Source: an uncultured Pelagibacteraceae bacterium | GTDB taxonomy: Bacteria > Pseudomonadota > Alphaproteobacteria > Pelagibacterales > Pelagibacteraceae | Length of the DNA: 57,799 bases | Assembly (NCBI GenBank): GCA_902569185.1 | Contig: CACFTH010000003.1 | Span: 1 to 57,799, forward strand | Reading direction: 5' to 3' | Shown: positions 54,817 through 57,799 of the stretch, in pieces | Layout of the letters: each line of letters starts with the position of its first letter | How positions within the stretch are numbered: position 1 is the stretch's first letter | The notes under the pieces: model-generated | Database searches by the model: none | Told to the model about the DNA's origin: nothing | Seen by the model: the letters and a program-made list of their open reading frames with translations, nothing else | Made by a program: the position numbers and the translations under genes

Positions 54817-55107
54817 ATGAAATCAGTTTTAATTTTAATTGATAGTTTGGTTAGTATTTATATATGGGTTTTAATTATTAATGCATTACTAAGTTGGTTA
54901 ATTGCTTTCAATGTTTTAAATACTTCAAATAGATTAGTCTACTCTCTGCTTGATATAAGTTATAAAATGACAGATCCACTTTTAAGGCCAATAAGAAATT
55001 TTTTACCAAATCTTGGTGGTATAGATATATCACCAGTTATTCTTATTTTACTCTTGATGTTTTTAAGAAACTTGGTTTTTGAATTTTTTGCACCAGCTCT
55101 GTTTTAA
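54817..55107 (+). CDS. YggT-family membrane protein
   Basis: 96 residues. Two hydrophobic segments (SLVSIYIWVLIINALLSWLI and the end region) flank the signature MTDPLLRPIRNFLPNLGGIDISPVILILLLMFLRNL. YggT proteins are small integral membrane proteins implicated in osmotic or ion stress and, in some species, division-site proteins. Neighbour mscS points to osmotic stress. It is followed by folD after 2 nt. Confidence 0.93.
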   Translation: MKSVLILIDSLVSIYIWVLIINALLSWLIAFNVLNTSNRLVYSLLDISYKMTDPLLRPIRNFLPNLGGIDISPVILILLLMFLRNLVFEFFAPALF

Positions 55108-55109
55108 AT

Positions 55110-55952
55110 ATGATTATAGATGGAAAAAAAATAGCTGAGGGATTAAGAGAAAAATTAAAGAAAAAGATTATAGAATTTAAATCAAACTTAAAAATAGCTC
55201 CAGGCTTATCCGTTATTCTTGTGGGAGAAGATCCTGCAAGCCAGATTTATGTCAAAAATAAAATAAAATATTCAAAAGAAATAGGCATAGACTCTGAAGT
55301 AATAAGATATCCTGAAAATATAAAGGAAAAAATTGTTTTAGACAAAATTATTGAACTGAACAAAAATAAAAAAGTATCGGGTATTCTTGTGCAATTACCT
55401 TTACCTCAACATATAAACAAACAGAAAGTTATAGAGACCATTCTACCAGAAAAGGACGTTGACGGATTTCATCCCATCAATGTTGGTAATCTATCTTCAG
55501 GAAATGAAAGTAAAATACCATGCACACCTTTAGGATGTCTTATTTTACTTAAAGAGGTCGAAAAAAATTTAAGTGGTAAACATGTTGTAATAATTGGAAG
55601 GTCTAATTTGAATGGAAAACCTATGGCTCAATTATTATTAAGGGAGAATTGTACAGTAACAATTACCCATTCAAAAACTAAAGATTTAAAAAGTGAGTGT
55701 AATAAAGCTGATATAATTATTACAGCTGTTGGTAAACCCAAGCTTGTAAAAGGGGATTGGGTTAAAAAAAATGCCATAGTAATAGATGTAGGTATTAATA
55801 AAACAAACAATGGTATTGTAGGTGACGTTGATTTTGACGAAGTCGCAAAAATTGCTAAGGCAGTAACCCCCGTTCCGGGAGGTGTTGGACCGATGACTAT
55901 CGCATGTTTATTAAGCAATACTGTTGAGTGCTTCAAAAGAGCTAATTCTTAA
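55110..55952 (+). CDS. folD: Methylenetetrahydrofolate dehydrogenase/cyclohydrolase
   Basis: 280 residues. YVKNKIKYSKEIGI holds the catalytic lysine, QLPLPQHIN, PEKDVDGFHPINVG, IIGRSNLNGKPMAQLLL and PVPGGVGPMTIACLLSNT are family signatures. It interconverts methylene- and formyl-tetrahydrofolate, feeding purH and one-carbon metabolism. The end is 28 nt before the photolyase-like gene. Confidence 0.98.
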   Translation: MIIDGKKIAEGLREKLKKKIIEFKSNLKIAPGLSVILVGEDPASQIYVKNKIKYSKEIGIDSEVIRYPENIKEKIVLDKIIELNKNKKVSGILVQLPLPQHINKQKVIETILPEKDVDGFHPINVGNLSSGNESKIPCTPLGCLILLKEVEKNLSGKHVVIIGRSNLNGKPMAQLLLRENCTVTITHSKTKDLKSECNKADIIITAVGKPKLVKGDWVKKNAIVIDVGINKTNNGIVGDVDFDEVAKIAKAVTPVPGGVGPMTIACLLSNTVECFKRANS

Positions 55953-55980
55953 AAATAAACAAATTATATATTTTACAAAA

Positions 55981-57459
55981 ATGAAATTATTTTTAATTCT
56001 AGGTAATCAACTTTTTAACCCAAAATATCTTAAAGAGTTTTCAGGACATACATTTTACATGGCCGAAGATTTTGGATTATGTACGTTCCAAAAACATCAT
56101 AAATTAAAAATATTATTATTTTTATCGTCAATGAGGTCTTATAGAGACGAACTAAAATCTAAAAAATTAAAAGTTATCTATAGTGACTGTAACAACAATT
56201 TTAAACTCTCCTATGAAAAAAAACTAGAAAAAATAATTAAAGAAAAAAAGGTTAGCGAAATAAGTTTTTTTGAAATAGAAGATATTTTTTTTGAAAATAA
56301 AATAAAAACTTTATTCAAAAAGAGAGGTGTTAAATTTAATGAAATAAAATCGCCAATGTTTTTAACAACTAGGGATGAGTTTAAAAAATATTTAAGCGGT
56401 ACGAAAAAACCATTCATGGCTAACTTCTATAAAATAAATAGATCAAAATTTAACATATTAATGAATAAAGATGGGACACCTAAAGGTGGAAAGTGGAGTT
56501 TTGATGAAGATAATAGAAAAAAGTTACCAGATAAAGTTGATGTACCAAAACAACTTAAATTTCAAAACACCTCCCATACTGAAATATTAAAAAAATTTAT
56601 TGAATTAAATTTTAAAAACCATCCAGGTACAACAAATAATTTTTGGTTTCCAACTACCAGAGAGCAGACGCAAAAACTTTTTGACCAATTTATTAAATCA
56701 AAAATCGATTTATTCGGTGATTATGAAGATGCGGTTAGTAAAAAATCGAATATTCTATTTCATAGTGCCTTAAGCCCTTTAATAAACATAGGCTTGATAA
56801 CACCAAGTGAAATTTTAGAAAAAATTAAAAAAATTGAAAATAAAACAAGAATAAATTCTTTAGAGGGTTATGTCAGACAAATTATTGGTTGGAGAGAGTT
56901 TATGCGAGGCATTTACCAAAATTATGATGAAAGATTAGAAAATACAAATTTTTTTAATCACAAAAATAAAATGAAATCATCTTGGTACAACGGAACCACT
57001 GGTCTTGATCCTTTAGATTTTTCAATTAAAAATGCCTTAAATTTTGGGTGGTCACATCACATTGAGAGGTTAATGATCTTAGCAAATATCATGAACCTTT
57101 GTCAGATACATCCAAAGCAAGTTTATAAATGGTTTATGGAAATGTTTGTTGACTCATCCGATTGGGTAATGGCACCAAATGTTTACGGTATGGGACTTTT
57201 TAGTGATGGTGGAATATTTGCTACAAAGCCATACATATGTGGTTCTAGCTACTTTTTAAAAATGATGGATTTTAAAAAAGGTGAATGGTGTAACATTATG
57301 GATGGTCTCTACTGGAACTTTATAAATAAAAATAGAAAATTTTTTTCTAGAAATCCAAGACTGTCAATGATGGTCAGAGTCCTTGATAAAATGAAGTCAG
57401 AAAGAAAAAAATTAATTTTAAACGCTGCACAAAAATTTATAAAACAAAATACTATTTAA
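55981..57459 (+). CDS. Photolyase/cryptochrome-related protein (FeS-BCP/PhrB family) apparently lacking the Fe-S cluster
   Basis: 492 residues from ATG 55981 (MKLFLILGNQLFNPKYL). An N-terminal Rossmann-like domain, a linker and a helical FAD domain follow; HHIERLMILANIMNL, WVMAPNVYGMGLFSDGG and the GLYWNF block identify the prokaryotic photolyase-related family. In the reference proteins four cysteines bind a 4Fe-4S cluster. Here the first site aligns to Pro344, the CxxC-containing loop between about residues 426 and 436 is deleted, and only C437 lies near the last ligand, so the cluster is probably lost. Light-driven DNA repair or photoreception is expected. It abuts a DUF2256 gene. Confidence 0.88.
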   Translation: MKLFLILGNQLFNPKYLKEFSGHTFYMAEDFGLCTFQKHHKLKILLFLSSMRSYRDELKSKKLKVIYSDCNNNFKLSYEKKLEKIIKEKKVSEISFFEIEDIFFENKIKTLFKKRGVKFNEIKSPMFLTTRDEFKKYLSGTKKPFMANFYKINRSKFNILMNKDGTPKGGKWSFDEDNRKKLPDKVDVPKQLKFQNTSHTEILKKFIELNFKNHPGTTNNFWFPTTREQTQKLFDQFIKSKIDLFGDYEDAVSKKSNILFHSALSPLINIGLITPSEILEKIKKIENKTRINSLEGYVRQIIGWREFMRGIYQNYDERLENTNFFNHKNKMKSSWYNGTTGLDPLDFSIKNALNFGWSHHIERLMILANIMNLCQIHPKQVYKWFMEMFVDSSDWVMAPNVYGMGLFSDGGIFATKPYICGSSYFLKMMDFKKGEWCNIMDGLYWNFINKNRKFFSRNPRLSMMVRVLDKMKSERKKLILNAAQKFIKQNTI

Positions 57460-57591
57460 GTGATTAAAAAAGAAAATTTACCTTCTAAAATATGTATGGT
57501 TTGTAAAAGACCATTCACCTGGAGAAAGAAGTGGAGACTTAACTGGGACAAGGTTAAATATTGCTCGAAAAAATGCTCAAAACTAGGATAA
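57460..57591 (+). CDS. DUF2256 small zinc-ribbon-like protein
   Basis: 43 residues with GTG directly after the photolyase stop codon. Motifs LPSKICMVCKRPFTWRKKW and KVKYCSKKCS place four cysteines (12, 15, 35, 39) as a C-x2-C...C-x3-C metal site; the family is DUF2256. Such genes are frequently next to photolyase-related genes, so they are likely functionally linked. The function is unknown. Its last 9 nt overlap an antisense gene. Confidence 0.85.
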   Translation: MIKKENLPSKICMVCKRPFTWRKKWRLNWDKVKYCSKKCSKLG

Positions 57592-57799
57592 TTTAAATTT
57601 TGTTATTATTTTTGGAATATTAGACTTAAAATTAAAATAACCTTTATTAGAAAAATTCCAACAAAACAAGTCTTTTTCATTTTTTAAAAATCTACATTTA
57701 ATATCTTTTGTTTTATTTAAGCGTTTTATAAAAGATAAATTCTCTCCTATTGAGGGATAAATAACATCAAGTTCTTTTACTCCATCTAATATATTTAAA
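57583..57799 (-). CDS. 3' end of unknown gene (cut by window edge)
   Basis: A minus-strand frame is open from the window end (57798) to TAG at 57583-57585, giving about 71 C-terminal residues, including LNILDGVKELDVIYPSIGEN, FLKNEKDLFCWNFSNKGYF and the terminal KIITKFKLS. I do not recognise the family. It overlaps the DUF2256 gene tail to tail by 9 nt, consistent with the other convergent pairs here. Function not assigned. Confidence 0.6.
   Translation of the reverse strand, partial: LNILDGVKELDVIYPSIGENLSFIKRLNKTKDIKCRFLKNEKDLFCWNFSNKGYFNFKSNIPKIITKFKLS

Noticed and set aside
1..57799. CRISPR arrays, insertion sequences, prophage, riboswitches
   Set aside because: No regularly spaced repeats, transposase or integrase genes, terminal inverted repeats or recognisable riboswitch folds were seen; all longer ORFs fit core metabolism.

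Overview
This window looks like a compact, AT-rich chromosome segment from a free-living marine alphaproteobacterium of the SAR11 (Pelagibacter-like) type. The evidence is strong A/T codon bias, near-zero intergenic space with many 1-11 nt gene overlaps, short lysine/asparagine-rich versions of standard proteins, alphaproteobacterial gene orders (leuS-DUF3576-lptE-holA-parB; parB-parA-rsmG-mnmG-mnmE; hemE next to a DUF299/PpsR gene), and no mobile elements, rRNA or CRISPR. The assignment is by recognition, not by a database search.

Layout. 1-5.9 kb: chaperone block (grpE end, dnaK behind a sigma32-like promoter, dnaJ), then dapB, nth and a PfkB sugar/nucleoside kinase. 5.8-9.5 kb: a mosaic of divergent and convergent small genes (a 38-codon ArfA-like ribosome-rescue gene, an orphan winged-helix regulator, a YkuD L,D-transpeptidase-like protein, YggS, a degenerate ThiE/TenI protein) ending in a bidirectional terminator and a major porin. 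9.5-14 kb: lipoprotein, leuS, lptE, holA. 14-19.5 kb: parB-parA-rsmG-mnmG-mnmE on the minus strand, with two parS-like palindromes inside rsmG. 19.5-24.3 kb: ogt, a UbiH/COQ6-type monooxygenase, ftsK, lolA, hinT. 24.2-27.4 kb: histidine cluster hisB-hisH-hisA-(44-codon ORF)-hisF-hisE. 27.4-34.8 kb: hslVU, Smr, Tim44-like, fxsA, secB, then dnaQ-coaE-aroE-(50-codon membrane ORF)-maf-ppsR, all leftward. 34.8-35.1 kb: a 277-bp AT-rich gap with DnaA boxes, the probable replication origin. 35-43 kb: hemE-hemH-hemJ, rho, tRNA-Gly, pterin dehydratase, purH, a heparinase-like protein and rpe. 43-50.6 kb: two sodium/solute symporters, one with its DUF4212 small subunit, and acetyl-CoA synthetase, suggesting an acetate/small-acid uptake and activation module. 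50.6-57.8 kb: EVE protein, tsaD, hemC, a frameshifted hemD, an MscS channel, YggT, folD, a photolyase/cryptochrome-like protein lacking the family's Fe-S ligands, a DUF2256 zinc-ribbon-like gene, and the end of an unknown gene.

How the parts fit. The window spans the origin and much of the chromosome-segregation apparatus (parABS, ftsK, replication subunits holA and dnaQ). Tetrapyrrole synthesis is split over two nearby loci. Protein quality control is well represented (DnaKJ, HslUV, SecB, LolA/LptE, ArfA-like rescue).

Most unusual points: the ArfA-like gene translationally coupled to a regulator; start codons abutting back to back at two divergent gene pairs; the origin and parS sites; an acetyl-CoA synthetase with a roughly 50-residue polybasic leader; a C7 run that breaks hemD; the Fe-S-less photolyase homologue; and two conserved-looking micro-genes wedged into the his and maf-aroE operons.
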